A DNA stretch of 64,000 bases from assembly GCA_910586615.1 (NCBI GenBank), contig CAJUJP010000004.1, forward strand, positions 16,233 through 80,232, in the 5' to 3' direction. Made by a program: the position numbers and the translations under genes. Numbering within the stretch: the stretch's first letter is position 1; each line of letters begins with the position of its first letter. The notes beneath the pieces are model-generated. The model ran no database searches, was not told the DNA's origin, and saw only the letters and a list, made by a program, of their open reading frames with translations. Shown piece by piece: positions 51,001 through 59,490 of the stretch. Source of the stretch: an uncultured Lachnospiraceae bacterium (GTDB taxonomy: Bacteria > Bacillota > Clostridia > Lachnospirales > Lachnospiraceae).

Positions 51001-52486
51001 GGTTCTGGACGGCAGTAAAAAACCATCCGATGCCGCTGTGAAAGGAACTGTTTATATTCGTCTTGCAGGATATCAGGATGAGATTAAAAGTCCGTTTACA
51101 ATACAGACAGTGTATAAGAAACCTAAGCTTAAGGCAGCGGATTATAAAGTCTGCCCGCCGCTGGGAGAGGTGAGTGACCACCAGTATATTTATACAAATG
51201 CAGCAAAGTCCGGTAATTATATGGCAAAAGGATCATCCACGGTATGGCGGGGATATTCCGATATAGTCTGTGCGGATCAGGAAGTGGAAGTTGTGGAGAA
51301 TTCCAATGTTTCGCTCAGGTACGAGGGGACGAAGGACAAAAAGACACAACTCACACTGTACTCTGATTACTGGTATGAATCGTTAACGGTTCCGGTGAAA
51401 GTCAAAGTTGCGAAATCCAAAGTGAAGCTTTCCCCGGCATCGGTTACTTTGAATGCGGCATATCCTTCGGAGACAACGCAGACGACAGCAGCAGCGTGGG
51501 TTTATAATGCGGCTACCGGAAGTCGTGTAGATGTGTCAGATTTCAGGATAGAGGGCGCAAACGCGCAGGCGCAGCAGCTGTTGGATCAGAGCCTGCTCAA
51601 CATTGACTTTATGAATTCACATTTGTCGGTGTCTGCAAACTATGCCAATGCCATGGGAAGCCGCCAGTTTAAACCCGGTAATTATAAGTATAAGCTGACA
51701 CCCTGTTATGGCGATACGGAATTGAACAGTGTCACATTAGCGGTAAAGATTATTGATAAAGCTGCAGCGGTTAAAGTGAAAGCAAAAGGAACCATTGATC
51801 TGTTGAAACTGAATTCGAGTGGAAACGGTTATAGCACTTATTCCACGAATTTCGTGACAATAACACCGGCATTCCAGAATCTGGACAGTTCTTACAGTGT
51901 AACTGGCGTAAGACTGGAAGGCGCATATAAAGATCTTTTTTCAATAGAATGGTATTCAGACGGCAGTATCAGGATCATACCCGCGACCACCGGAAGACTG
52001 AAAGCGGGTAAGAATTATACATTGTCAGTGACCTATACGATTAAAGACGCCTCTGGAGAGGGCGGCGAAATGATCACGTTGACTTCCAATACCTTCAACA
52101 TTAAACCGAAGCAGTCGGTTCCGAAGGTGACTTCTTCCGTAAAACAACTTACTTTATTTGCATCTGCAAAGGGAGAAAGTAAGGCCGAGACAATGTACCT
52201 GTATGTACCTCACAGTGATTATAAGAAAGGCTATTATGCGATTCAGAGTGCAAGCGGTTCACTGGATGTCAATAAGGACGGAAAAGCAGATCTGATCGTG
52301 AGTACGATGCAGACCACAGCCTCTTCCGGCAGGGCGCAGATTGCCGTGTACGTTCTGGATGCAGATGCTGTTAAGGCGTCGGCGAAGGGTACGGGCTATA
52401 AGATTCCTGTCACGGTAAGATGTGTTGGACGTGACGGTGTGAGCAAGGATGCTTCGACAACCGTGAGTGTGGTTGTGAAGAAGTAA
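45026..52486 (+). CDS. Giant secreted repeat protein with PPC, Fn3-like and Big_2 domains
   Basis: A 2486-residue secreted protein. A signal peptide (LQRGLAILLSICMLAGG, cut after AYA near residue 28) is followed by a highly acidic low-complexity linker rich in Asp, Glu, Gly, Thr and Ser (about 42-225). A beta-sandwich of the bacterial pre-peptidase type (about 245-343, LSFTAPQDGLYRFYS) comes next. A chain of Fn3-like repeats fills about 345-1190 (recurrent LxxGTxYEV phrases). A Big_2 Ig-like domain (about 1190-1270, LTWASSDKKVATVGRDGMVT) opens further Ig-like repeats to the end. No LPxTG, no C-terminal helix and no known wall-binding repeat is present, so how it is kept at the surface is unclear. 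ATG 45026 follows GGAGG by seven bases. Probably an adhesin or matrix protein. Confidence 0.85.
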   Translation: MLQRGLAILLSICMLAGGISDTAYAMSPQPHTTADSGVQNVSEAEETLELPAEDAAADPETENTENPETDQADQGENSGNGDDGAASGSGDNSTENEPVEGEGTTGSGSGDNTTEDGSGEAVEDDNAGDDVTGGETDGDDATGSDDTSGDGTAGDDTTEDGSGSENDTDQDAAEEDDDTMDGDSDSDADGDEADEEATENEDGSIDEEIEDGEESLVEEPDSLTEDSASVLSIKEEELTLTIDAPQVVTLAAKEQQWLSFTAPQDGLYRFYSTADDDSWDSKYVYLFHEKTDDGTGSFDENYASGKNGNFDCSYRMEKDETLYLLVEFGDNEKSGTFTVNAEKVEVPELTVTKNAEGSYTLQSDSYRLNLTLAPSYSQVKAGVELQQADGSAITDGSYKIYYRYSYDNRWGGTSNSYMEADAYSFNNYKTEGNISGIAAGGRFLITELQICDSDKKILTSLRANEQEIAVNTLATEKQGVLTQVSAEDASITVKVEMMSDVDGRLRYRKKKESEWTYYEDTIHYYSTYTITLGAEPDTDYVIELTAMDMETVYDTAEIRTEAFAAADIKVEAVDITSSSAQIKVTIGGYTGNKRYICARVSYTDSMGDRQTSTGYIYTSNIADNSINMRLSNLEAGKEYKDLEVELDDTDSYSMEYAAYRAKVSFTTAASAITAEQIGVTVTPDAEDSSKAVLKVTLQDVTEGSYSYTAKYRVAGSKDWQGSGAVYGRLDSYDSYADEKNLTYLMGSTEYEVQIIIDGILKTTSFMTAPAAVAVKAEVKPLMQGVQVAAELTGTETLSGTYSMSAWLYDETAGVWKSTNYADYSSTRLTADNNWKSTAVFYSADIRPNAVNEWKIQIQSDSTGTIYEKYFTLEAVRQDVTLAIENNMPTSVRIRAALAVRDESIIYTSANMYYREKGAAHWIRIGSCSYGLENGDTEYLSGLKEDTEYEARLVPNKHPDDILAQLSFRTLKDTRSVSVSVGNARYTSAQINWIFDSGANVLNSSSYICIYYREKDTAAWHFVDSEWRNTTYTGKEILTDLEEGTSYEVLVELKGDSSSSTAGQNVVREAKTEFATAAVDHILKAESTAEEMKATSAAFDVQVSKLTGVLVNRTKAVITLVSADGSSIQSETVYLNQDNQYKTKLSVNDLLPGTKYAVSGELYESESNTWIHLKNYDLGEVTTSEAKAPVSLVISETELLINKGTTKKLAVTAQPEEAAVGLTWASSDKKVATVGRDGMVTAREAGEADITVSGAAAADGNEKVSAVCHVTVRDYAIRVKNADGSYDSISGILSKAQKRTMVVYDGAAGTELSGVTWASSNPNAAKISSDGQLEPQNYGKAYITAKTADGITLKTREINVVNEIQGFSITRPEAGNSNYPAVRTAEAAYQVAAGESYSVGCVLSPAYTDLYSSSISMAANRFDWTVDSASVSVDAPGNGDLAEIRIPEAVTGQVKVTAVMKDEEYKDKNFTITLQVLRKPEVEAVPATYTWLDYSNKLKDAGLPENWQWKEQDTLIYEAGTKRFTARYVETGYYPYETGVTVHAERIGNTLSVKQTGADGKDSPGSYSTSKKAYIVKKETPLKLKAGVSAGNTPALLYAQGAFAPAAKDTAKVSVSAPDAEGYSSVTASVKGTYTVSAAVALKKAAFEKKNGAYALTEGAKVKDTMISVKFMAVDNAPIQKITFAVAEDSPEKVTIAADGTIEYEITAANADTKQKERIIHLDVTAADADGNRIENPNINYSVSDTAIVKLKKEGTDRLVLTIPKNTDGLARIVATAKDELGYSKQFAVRVKDYTPRVTTFKTTLNENYTDSVELAQIVLPYEKDGNDEIQKISLVETNSKEAADEAAGLAVSMTGISGRYKYRIYLNVAQKDKIKQTGNLNYYLAITTKAYGGLVFVPVQIKLETGMPAVTVKQSGKVNVFYTDTTHLSGYDSVSMGAVEISSSALIDSVRWVAGSGSEATANTEFVIEEWFSSNWKNGKHFKRYMIQQNRPVLDGSKKPSDAAVKGTVYIRLAGYQDEIKSPFTIQTVYKKPKLKAADYKVCPPLGEVSDHQYIYTNAAKSGNYMAKGSSTVWRGYSDIVCADQEVEVVENSNVSLRYEGTKDKKTQLTLYSDYWYESLTVPVKVKVAKSKVKLSPASVTLNAAYPSETTQTTAAAWVYNAATGSRVDVSDFRIEGANAQAQQLLDQSLLNIDFMNSHLSVSANYANAMGSRQFKPGNYKYKLTPCYGDTELNSVTLAVKIIDKAAAVKVKAKGTIDLLKLNSSGNGYSTYSTNFVTITPAFQNLDSSYSVTGVRLEGAYKDLFSIEWYSDGSIRIIPATTGRLKAGKNYTLSVTYTIKDASGEGGEMITLTSNTFNIKPKQSVPKVTSSVKQLTLFASAKGESKAETMYLYVPHSDYKKGYYAIQSASGSLDVNKDGKADLIVSTMQTTASSGRAQIAVYVLDADAVKASAKGTGYKIPVTVRCVGRDGVSKDASTTVSVVVKK

Positions 52487-52521
52487 AATATTGTAACAAT
52501 CAATTCTAAACAAAAGGAAGG

Positions 52522-52548
52522 CAGAGATTCGAAAGAGTCTCTGTTTTT
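52522..52548 (+). terminator. Terminator after first giant gene
   Basis: A 9-bp stem (one G-T pair) with a GAAA tetraloop at 52531-52534 and five T behind it. Confidence 0.8.
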
Positions 52549-52762
52549 CTTTTGCTTTGCAGGCTGTTTCAATAAGAAGTACGAAATACGGCGTAAAGTG
52601 AAGCCAGGGTGGTGTAATTTCTATAACTTAATTTTCTGACTTAATTTTAAGCAGATTTTTAAATAGAAACATATTTACATCGCATCAACCAGAGAATAAA
52701 ATAAAAATATCTATAAAAGTATACATCTCAAATAATGTGACTTATGAGAGGGGTGCAGAATC

Positions 52763-55700
52763 ATGAGGTTAAAGAAAAGGCTGAGTGCCGGTATCCTGGC
52801 GGTGATGCTGATAGTTTCTTCGTTACAGATTCCGGGAGGAACTGTTCAGGCCACGGAACTGCTGGAGAACGTCAAAGAAACCGAAAGCGGTGAAACAGGC
52901 GGAAATCCTGTAGAGAATAAAGACGGAACTGACGAAGAAAACCAGTCGGGAGATGAGAATGACGGAAGCGGAGCAAGTGGCGGAAGTCAGACTGGAAACG
53001 AAGGCGGAACAGGCGATGGGAGCCAGTCGGGTGATGAGACCGGAGCAGGTGGCGGAAGTCAGACTGGAAACGAAGGCGGGGCAGGTGATGAGAGCCAGCT
53101 GGGAGAAGAGAATGACGGAAGCGGAGCAGGCGGCGGAAGTCAGGCTGGAAACGAAGGTGGAACGAATGACGGAGATCAGCCGGGCAGCGAAGCCGGAACA
53201 GATGACGGCAGCCAGTCGGACAGCGAAACCGGGGAGGACGACGGCAGTCAGGCAGGTAATGGGACTGGATCAGAGGATGAAAGCCAGCCGGGAGATCAGA
53301 CGGTCGAGACGGAGAACCCGTCGGAGGAGGAAGGGGCAGATTCTTCTTTGAATGAGGACGACACCTTAAAGGATGGGGAAGAAGATGCATCCGGGCTGCC
53401 TGATCATGAAGAAAGTGATGCGCTTCAGGTTTCCGGCAATGATTTGACAGAGTCCGAAGATGAGGAATTTATCATAGAAGGTGAGCTGGCGGGTGTCTAT
53501 CAGTTTGGGCAGGCACCGTCGAAACGAGGCGGACTTTCCACATATGCCGTTACGGATCAAAATAATGGCGTGGAGGAGTACATTTATCAGCAGATGCTGA
53601 AGCGGGAGACGAGCATTGATGTTTCGACATATCAGCTTCCTCGTGATGGATGGGGCGATCTGGTGAGCGGGGTGCTCAATGAACATCCGGATCTTTACTT
53701 TGTAAAGAAAGATTACAGCGCTTTTCACAATGGTACATATATAGTAAGTATTTCCGTGACCTATGATGACACATTGGATGATACGGCGTTTGGGCAAAAT
53801 ACAGCAGAGGCATTATCAAATGTGAGCGAATCCATGAGTGATCTGGAAAAGGTTATCATTTTACATGATTATCTTGCGGTCACTTGTGAGTATGATTATG
53901 AAAGGCTGAATAACGATACACTTCCGTCAACTTCTTATTCTGCATACGGAGTGCTTGTTAACCGCATGGCAGTCTGTGAGGGATATGCGCTTGCCTATAA
54001 ATATCTTTTAAATCAGGTGGGAATTGACTGTTATATGGTTACCAGCGCGTCTATGAATCATGCATGGAATATGGTGAAACTGGATGGGCAGTATTACCAG
54101 GTAGACGTTACCTGGGATGATCCTGTCTGGGATCGGACCGGAGGGGCAGCGCACACTTATATGCTTCGCAGTGATGCGGCTTTTGATGGCCATAGTGACT
54201 GGAACGTAACAGTTGGCGGTCAGGTTGTTTCATATACTGCCACGGATACGCGTTATGATTCAGCCTTTTGGAGCAATTGTAATTCGCCCATTGTAATCAT
54301 GCAGGATGAGTGCTACTACACCTTTTTTGATGAAAAGACCTACCGGGCAGGTATTCGTAAAGGCAGGCTGTCAGATATAACCGATCCGGGCACTGTGGTA
54401 CAGGATATCGGGCGGTGGCCGGCATGGGATGGGTCATATTTCTGGCCGGCGGCCTTTTCCGGTCTTTTCCAAAAAGACGGCCGGATCTATTATAATGACA
54501 ATCTGTCCATTTATAGTATGGCGCCGGACGGGACGGATAAACGTACCGAGTTTACGGCAGATACTTCAAACGGATATATATACGGCAGTACGCTGCATCA
54601 GGGTATTGTGCGTTACTGTCTGCGCCAGACAGCCAATATAGAAGAAAAAGAGACTGTGCTGACGGCTGATCTTTTCGGGAGCGGTACGGATCCTGATACA
54701 CCGGAACCGCCGGATGATACGACAAAAGGACTGAATCTGGAGAACAGGAAGGATGAGTATACAGCACTGGATGAGACCAGGATCACTTCCACTGCACAGG
54801 GCAGGCCGAAGATGCTGATCTTTTACAATAATACCTGCGGAAACTGTCGGAGTACGATCTACAGTATCAGTTCAAAAATCGGCGATTTTACGGGAACGGA
54901 TATTTATGCGCTTGAAGTTAATAAAGGAACGAAGGAAAGCGTTGCGGCGTTTCAGAATCAATATGGTTGCGATGAAATCGTATTTTCCTATGACGTGACA
55001 GGTGAGGTTAATGGAAGAAGCATGGCATATTACTACTATGTCACAGCGGAGGCATCGGGTACGATAGCGTGGCCTTTGATCTGCTATATCGATGCAAATG
55101 ACCGTTTCCAGTATTACACGACGGGACTTACTACAGCGGATGCCGTACTTTCTAATCTGAAGACTTACTGTGATGCATCCCAGGGAGGAGATTCCGGAGG
55201 CTCTGAAGATGATCTGCCGCAGGTCGATATGACCTTGACAGACGGCAATGTGATGATGGGATTTTCGGGCAGTTTTTATACGGAGACGGCAGAGAAGATT
55301 CTGGGACGTCTGAATGCCATACGAAAAGAGGCGTGCCAGCAAGGGGTCAGGAACCCATTGACGGGCAGTCCGCTGACCATGGATGATTATGTGCCTCTTG
55401 AATGGTCGGCAGATCTTGAGGCTATTGCGAGACTGCGTGCTGCTGAGGCATCCGTCAACAATTCCCATGTAAGGCTTAATAACGGAAGGTTTTATACTGT
55501 TACCACCAGCAATCGTGTTACGTCGACGGCGGAGAATCTGGCATGGAACAACGATGGATTAATGACCGGTATAGAGCAGTGGTACGAGGAAAAAGCAGAC
55601 TGGGTCAACCAGACAGGAGGTGTGACGGGGCATTATACCAGCATAATCAATCCTGAATACCGGCATGTGGCTGTGGGAGCTTTTCGTCTTTCCACAGGCG

Positions 55701-58700
55701 GCTGGTATTCTGTGGCACAGGAGTTTAGCCGGGAAACTTCCATGGACACGCGGAAAAATCCGGTAAAAGGAAAATGCATCCAGTATATGGAGGTTGACGG
55801 CAGTGCGGTAACGGAGCTTAAATTTGATAAAAGTGCGGCCGTCCTGATCAGAGAGGGAGACGCTTATAAACTTCCCTTGAATGTAACTGTAACATATAAG
55901 GATTATTATCAGAATGCGAAAAAGTACAGCGGTCCGTATCTGGCAGGCGGCCGGTGGAAATCTTCCGACCCGGCAGTGGCAACGGTAGACAGCGAGGGTA
56001 CAGTGGCGGCAAAAGCAAAGGGCACCACGACCATTACAGCAAGGTCAGCACTTGTCACTGCAGACATCGGGATCACTGTTTATGGTGCGGACGAAAGTCC
56101 TGTCAGTGTACAGCCGCCTGCGAAAACCACTTACAAGGTGGGGCAGAAGCTTGATATTTCGGGTGGAAAAGTGACAACTATGTCAGGTGGAAAGCCGGTA
56201 ACAGTATCTTTGAGTTCTGGTATGGTAAGCGGATTTGATTCTTCCAGACCGGGAATCAGTACGGTAACAGTTACCTACGGCGGTTATAAGGCGGATTTCG
56301 ACACGCTGATCGTCGAGGAGCCACGGTTGACGGCGGCCCATGGGCAGAAGCTGGGAGATATTCCTTTGCCGGAAAATATGTACGGCGTTTATTCCTGGCA
56401 GGATGATGTAGATACGGCACAGGAACTGAAGGAAGTCGGAGAACATACTTACGGAGCGGAGTTTACGCCGAAGGATACGGGAAAATTCCAGAAGCTGACA
56501 GATCTGCGGATCACAGTAGTGACACAGAGGACGCTGGGGAATGATATAGAGGTTGAGTTTAAGAATAAAACTTTCACTTATAACGGCATGGAACTGGAGC
56601 CGAAAGTGGTAGTGACGGCCGGTGACGTTGTCCTTACGGAAGCACAGGATTATGTATTGTCCTATGAGAATAACCGGAATGTTGGTACTGCCACCGTACT
56701 GATAGACGGGCAGAATTGTTACAACGGCCGGATCAGCAGGACTTTTGAGATTAAACCGGCGAAGCTCGTTATTACTGCAAAAGATGTGACAGTTGCCGCA
56801 GAAGAAGGAGAAAAACCGCAGATTCCGGAAAAAGACAGTTATCCTCATGAAGTAAGCGGATTGATGGAGGGAGACTCTTTGATGACCGGGCCTGTTTTTT
56901 CCTGTACGCAAATGGCTTATGACGGAATCAGGGATCAGAAGGCGCCGGGGCGCTACGAGATCATTCCTTCCGGAGCGGACGCGGGAGAAAATTACAGAAT
57001 CAGCTACACGGCGGGCTGGCTGACAGTTGCGGAAGAGGCAGTTTCCTGTGCGGTCAGGTTTGATGTACAGGGGCATGGAACGGCGCCGGCTGAGCAGATC
57101 GGCGTGAAAGTCGGAAGCACGATAGAAAAACCGGCTGATCCGGCAGAGGCAGGTTATCAGTTTGACGGCTGGTATCAGGATGCTGCATGTACGAAGCCGT
57201 GGGATTTCGAGATGGATATTGTGCAGGCTGATATCGTATTGTATGCAAAATGGCTGCAGCAGAGTGTGGACGGCAGCAGTATCTTTGCCATGCAGGAAAT
57301 ATCCGATGTTCATTATACCGGTAAGGTATGCAAACCGGCGGTGAGTGTATATGATGGTGAAGTGCTGTTAAAATCCGGCAGAGATTATCAGATCAAGTAT
57401 TACAATAATATTAACGCCAATAAAGACGGCGTGCAGAAACAGGGGAATGGAGCTGGCGTGTACTTTAACCCGGAACTTCCTTATGTGGAGATCATCGGCA
57501 AAGGAAATTATACGGATAAAATGAACGGTACCGACAGGGATACAGTGAAGGTTAACTTCAATATCCTGCAGACTGTCATAGGAGACGGCGGTGATGCACC
57601 GGCTTCCGGCGTTACCTTGAAGGTTTCCGATCAGCTTGTGACGGCGAAAAAAGCGCAGAAGCCTTTTTCCTCAATTAAATACAGTAAGGCAATGAAGGCG
57701 GGTGCAGACTATACATTGCGCCTGGAAACGGTAAATGCACGGAATCAGTACGGCAGGAGCTGTCCAGCAGGGGAAGTGCTGGAGAACGCGGCTGTTCCGG
57801 CCGGGTATGAGGGAGAATTCCTGCTGACGGTCGAAGGCAGAGGAAATTATGCCGGAAGCATTTGCAGGACCATTCATGTGACCGATAAGTCCCACCTGAT
57901 CAAAAATGCGCAGATCACTCTTGGAAAAAATCTGAAAAATATTCAATTTGCCGGCAGTGCTGTCAGATTGACACCTTCCGAGAGCAATTCGGCAGACACC
58001 TTTACGGTGAAATGCGGCGGCAGTGTTTTGAGATACCGCAAGGATTATCTTGTAAGCTACCGCAACAATGACAGGGTAGGCAAGGCACAGCTTGTCATAA
58101 CCGGAACAGGTGAGTATGCCGGTGAGAAAGCCGTAACGTTCAATATCAAAGGCAGATCTTTCACGGCTAAGACGGTAACAGTGAAGGGATTGGTAGACCG
58201 GGAGTATACGGGGAAAGCGCTGACACAGAATGGCGTAAGGCTGATTTACGGGGACGGAAGCGGAACATCTGAGGAACTGGCATACGGGACTGACTATACC
58301 ATCAGCTATGTGAAAAATATCAATAAAGGTACGGCCACAATGACTTTTAAAGGTGCGGACCGGGCAGGCTTTAGCGGCAGTTTTAAGAAAACCTTTAAAA
58401 TCATGCCTTATCAGCTTTCAGAAGAGAATGTCTGGAAGGATGATATCTTTTCGTTAAGCAGTGCGGCCGGTGACAGCAAACAGGCAGAAGGTGTTCAGCC
58501 GGACGGCAGGACAGGAGTAGGAGAGGCATCGGCGGTACAGGCGGACAGCATGGAGTATCGTCTTGAAGTCAGCTATCGTAAGAGCGGCGCCATGCCGGTG
58601 GTGAAGCTCATCCGCATTGACCGGAATCCTGCGTTGCCCGGAACAGGAGAGGAAAGCGTTCCGGCGACGGGGCAGAATAAGGGTGGAGAAATTTTTCTGT

Positions 58701-59410
58701 TAAACGGTAAAGACTATACGCTCAAATACAAGAACAATAAAGCGGTGGCGAAAGCTTCCGATGAAAATCCGCCTACGATCATTGTGAAAGGCAAGGGCAA
58801 CTACGGCGGCGAATTTGAGATTCCTTTCAGTATCACAACAGGGGATTTGAGGGGAAGTGATATCGCCATCAAGACCACTGCCGTGGCGTACAACAGTAAT
58901 AAGGCCGCAGATTATGCCTATAAACCGGCGGTGAAGCTGACGGATGGTAAGGCAGTCCTGCGTGCCGGAGTGGATTATGAGATCAGCTATATGAAAAATA
59001 CACAGGCTGACTTCGAGGCGTATCTGCAGAAGTATAAGCAGGCGGAGCAGCTGGCAGATGACGCTATGCCGCGGGCTGTTATCACAGCAGCAGGCAATTA
59101 TACGCTGTCGGAGCCGCTTATTGTGCCTCTTTCGATCTATGAGACGAAATTGACCAGGGCGAATTTGCAGGTGGAGGTGGAAGAAGCAGTTTATACCGGA
59201 ACACAGGTTACACCACGGGTAACGGTGACTTACCTTGGAGGAACTTCGCCGCAGACACTTAGCGAAGGAAGAGACTATATTGTTTCCTATGGAGCGAATG
59301 TGAAGTCCGGAAAGAATAAAGGCAGTGTTACAATCAGTGGAACGGGAGTGCTTTACGGCGGAAGTGTAACGGTTAAATTTGAAATTATGAAGAAACCTAT
59401 CGCTTATTAG
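52763..59410 (+). CDS. Giant secreted multidomain protein: transglutaminase, thioredoxin-like, CAP, Ig-like repeats
   Basis: A 2215-residue secreted protein. After a signal peptide (residues 1-31) comes a Gly/Asp/Glu/Ser-rich linker made of repeats (about 35-220). A transglutaminase-like domain (about 280-475) has its Cys in NRMAVCEGYALAYKYLLNQ, His in SMNHAWNMVKLDG and Asp in YQVDVTWDDP. A thioredoxin-like segment has CGNC in FYNNTCGNCRSTIYSI (about 690-705), and a CAP/SCP domain (about 840-990) contains ENLAWNNDG and GHYTSIINPEYRHVAVGAF. Then come Big_2 and Big_3 Ig-like domains (about 1020-1175), a Listeria-Bacteroides-type repeat (about 1430-1500, GYQFDGWYQD), and YDG/MBG-like repeats to the end. 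No anchor motif is seen. ATG 52763 follows GAGAGGGG. The two active sites suggest wall or protein cross-link chemistry outside the cell. Confidence 0.87.
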   Translation: MRLKKRLSAGILAVMLIVSSLQIPGGTVQATELLENVKETESGETGGNPVENKDGTDEENQSGDENDGSGASGGSQTGNEGGTGDGSQSGDETGAGGGSQTGNEGGAGDESQLGEENDGSGAGGGSQAGNEGGTNDGDQPGSEAGTDDGSQSDSETGEDDGSQAGNGTGSEDESQPGDQTVETENPSEEEGADSSLNEDDTLKDGEEDASGLPDHEESDALQVSGNDLTESEDEEFIIEGELAGVYQFGQAPSKRGGLSTYAVTDQNNGVEEYIYQQMLKRETSIDVSTYQLPRDGWGDLVSGVLNEHPDLYFVKKDYSAFHNGTYIVSISVTYDDTLDDTAFGQNTAEALSNVSESMSDLEKVIILHDYLAVTCEYDYERLNNDTLPSTSYSAYGVLVNRMAVCEGYALAYKYLLNQVGIDCYMVTSASMNHAWNMVKLDGQYYQVDVTWDDPVWDRTGGAAHTYMLRSDAAFDGHSDWNVTVGGQVVSYTATDTRYDSAFWSNCNSPIVIMQDECYYTFFDEKTYRAGIRKGRLSDITDPGTVVQDIGRWPAWDGSYFWPAAFSGLFQKDGRIYYNDNLSIYSMAPDGTDKRTEFTADTSNGYIYGSTLHQGIVRYCLRQTANIEEKETVLTADLFGSGTDPDTPEPPDDTTKGLNLENRKDEYTALDETRITSTAQGRPKMLIFYNNTCGNCRSTIYSISSKIGDFTGTDIYALEVNKGTKESVAAFQNQYGCDEIVFSYDVTGEVNGRSMAYYYYVTAEASGTIAWPLICYIDANDRFQYYTTGLTTADAVLSNLKTYCDASQGGDSGGSEDDLPQVDMTLTDGNVMMGFSGSFYTETAEKILGRLNAIRKEACQQGVRNPLTGSPLTMDDYVPLEWSADLEAIARLRAAEASVNNSHVRLNNGRFYTVTTSNRVTSTAENLAWNNDGLMTGIEQWYEEKADWVNQTGGVTGHYTSIINPEYRHVAVGAFRLSTGGWYSVAQEFSRETSMDTRKNPVKGKCIQYMEVDGSAVTELKFDKSAAVLIREGDAYKLPLNVTVTYKDYYQNAKKYSGPYLAGGRWKSSDPAVATVDSEGTVAAKAKGTTTITARSALVTADIGITVYGADESPVSVQPPAKTTYKVGQKLDISGGKVTTMSGGKPVTVSLSSGMVSGFDSSRPGISTVTVTYGGYKADFDTLIVEEPRLTAAHGQKLGDIPLPENMYGVYSWQDDVDTAQELKEVGEHTYGAEFTPKDTGKFQKLTDLRITVVTQRTLGNDIEVEFKNKTFTYNGMELEPKVVVTAGDVVLTEAQDYVLSYENNRNVGTATVLIDGQNCYNGRISRTFEIKPAKLVITAKDVTVAAEEGEKPQIPEKDSYPHEVSGLMEGDSLMTGPVFSCTQMAYDGIRDQKAPGRYEIIPSGADAGENYRISYTAGWLTVAEEAVSCAVRFDVQGHGTAPAEQIGVKVGSTIEKPADPAEAGYQFDGWYQDAACTKPWDFEMDIVQADIVLYAKWLQQSVDGSSIFAMQEISDVHYTGKVCKPAVSVYDGEVLLKSGRDYQIKYYNNINANKDGVQKQGNGAGVYFNPELPYVEIIGKGNYTDKMNGTDRDTVKVNFNILQTVIGDGGDAPASGVTLKVSDQLVTAKKAQKPFSSIKYSKAMKAGADYTLRLETVNARNQYGRSCPAGEVLENAAVPAGYEGEFLLTVEGRGNYAGSICRTIHVTDKSHLIKNAQITLGKNLKNIQFAGSAVRLTPSESNSADTFTVKCGGSVLRYRKDYLVSYRNNDRVGKAQLVITGTGEYAGEKAVTFNIKGRSFTAKTVTVKGLVDREYTGKALTQNGVRLIYGDGSGTSEELAYGTDYTISYVKNINKGTATMTFKGADRAGFSGSFKKTFKIMPYQLSEENVWKDDIFSLSSAAGDSKQAEGVQPDGRTGVGEASAVQADSMEYRLEVSYRKSGAMPVVKLIRIDRNPALPGTGEESVPATGQNKGGEIFLLNGKDYTLKYKNNKAVAKASDENPPTIIVKGKGNYGGEFEIPFSITTGDLRGSDIAIKTTAVAYNSNKAADYAYKPAVKLTDGKAVLRAGVDYEISYMKNTQADFEAYLQKYKQAEQLADDAMPRAVITAAGNYTLSEPLIVPLSIYETKLTRANLQVEVEEAVYTGTQVTPRVTVTYLGGTSPQTLSEGRDYIVSYGANVKSGKNKGSVTISGTGVLYGGSVTVKFEIMKKPIAY
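52960..53200 (+). repeat. Imperfect 72/81-nt repeats coding the Gly-rich linker
   Basis: CGGAAGTCAGACTGG-type units recur at 52981, 53053 and 53134 (spacing 72 and 81 bases, both multiples of three), coding GGSQTGNEGG-like segments in the linker of the giant protein. Confidence 0.8.
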
Positions 59411-59444
59411 AGGTGCTTATTCGGATCCTTTTGAGGGTATCTAC

Positions 59445-59485
59445 AAAACAGGCTCAGAGTGCGCTTGCAGCAATGAGCCTGTTTT
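59445..59485. terminator. Bidirectional terminator
   Basis: A perfect 12-bp stem (59445-59456 with 59474-59485) has AAAA at one end and TTTT at the other, between convergent genes ending at 59410 and 59491. Confidence 0.8.
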
Positions 59486-59490
59486 GCCGC

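Noticed and set aside
52487..52762. Promoter of the second giant gene
   Set aside because: The region is A/T rich and several -10-like words occur, but none has a -35 partner at proper distance; I could not choose one.
56183..57313. A 376-codon open frame on the minus strand
   Set aside because: It is antisense to the Ig-like repeats of the second giant protein, with no start signal.
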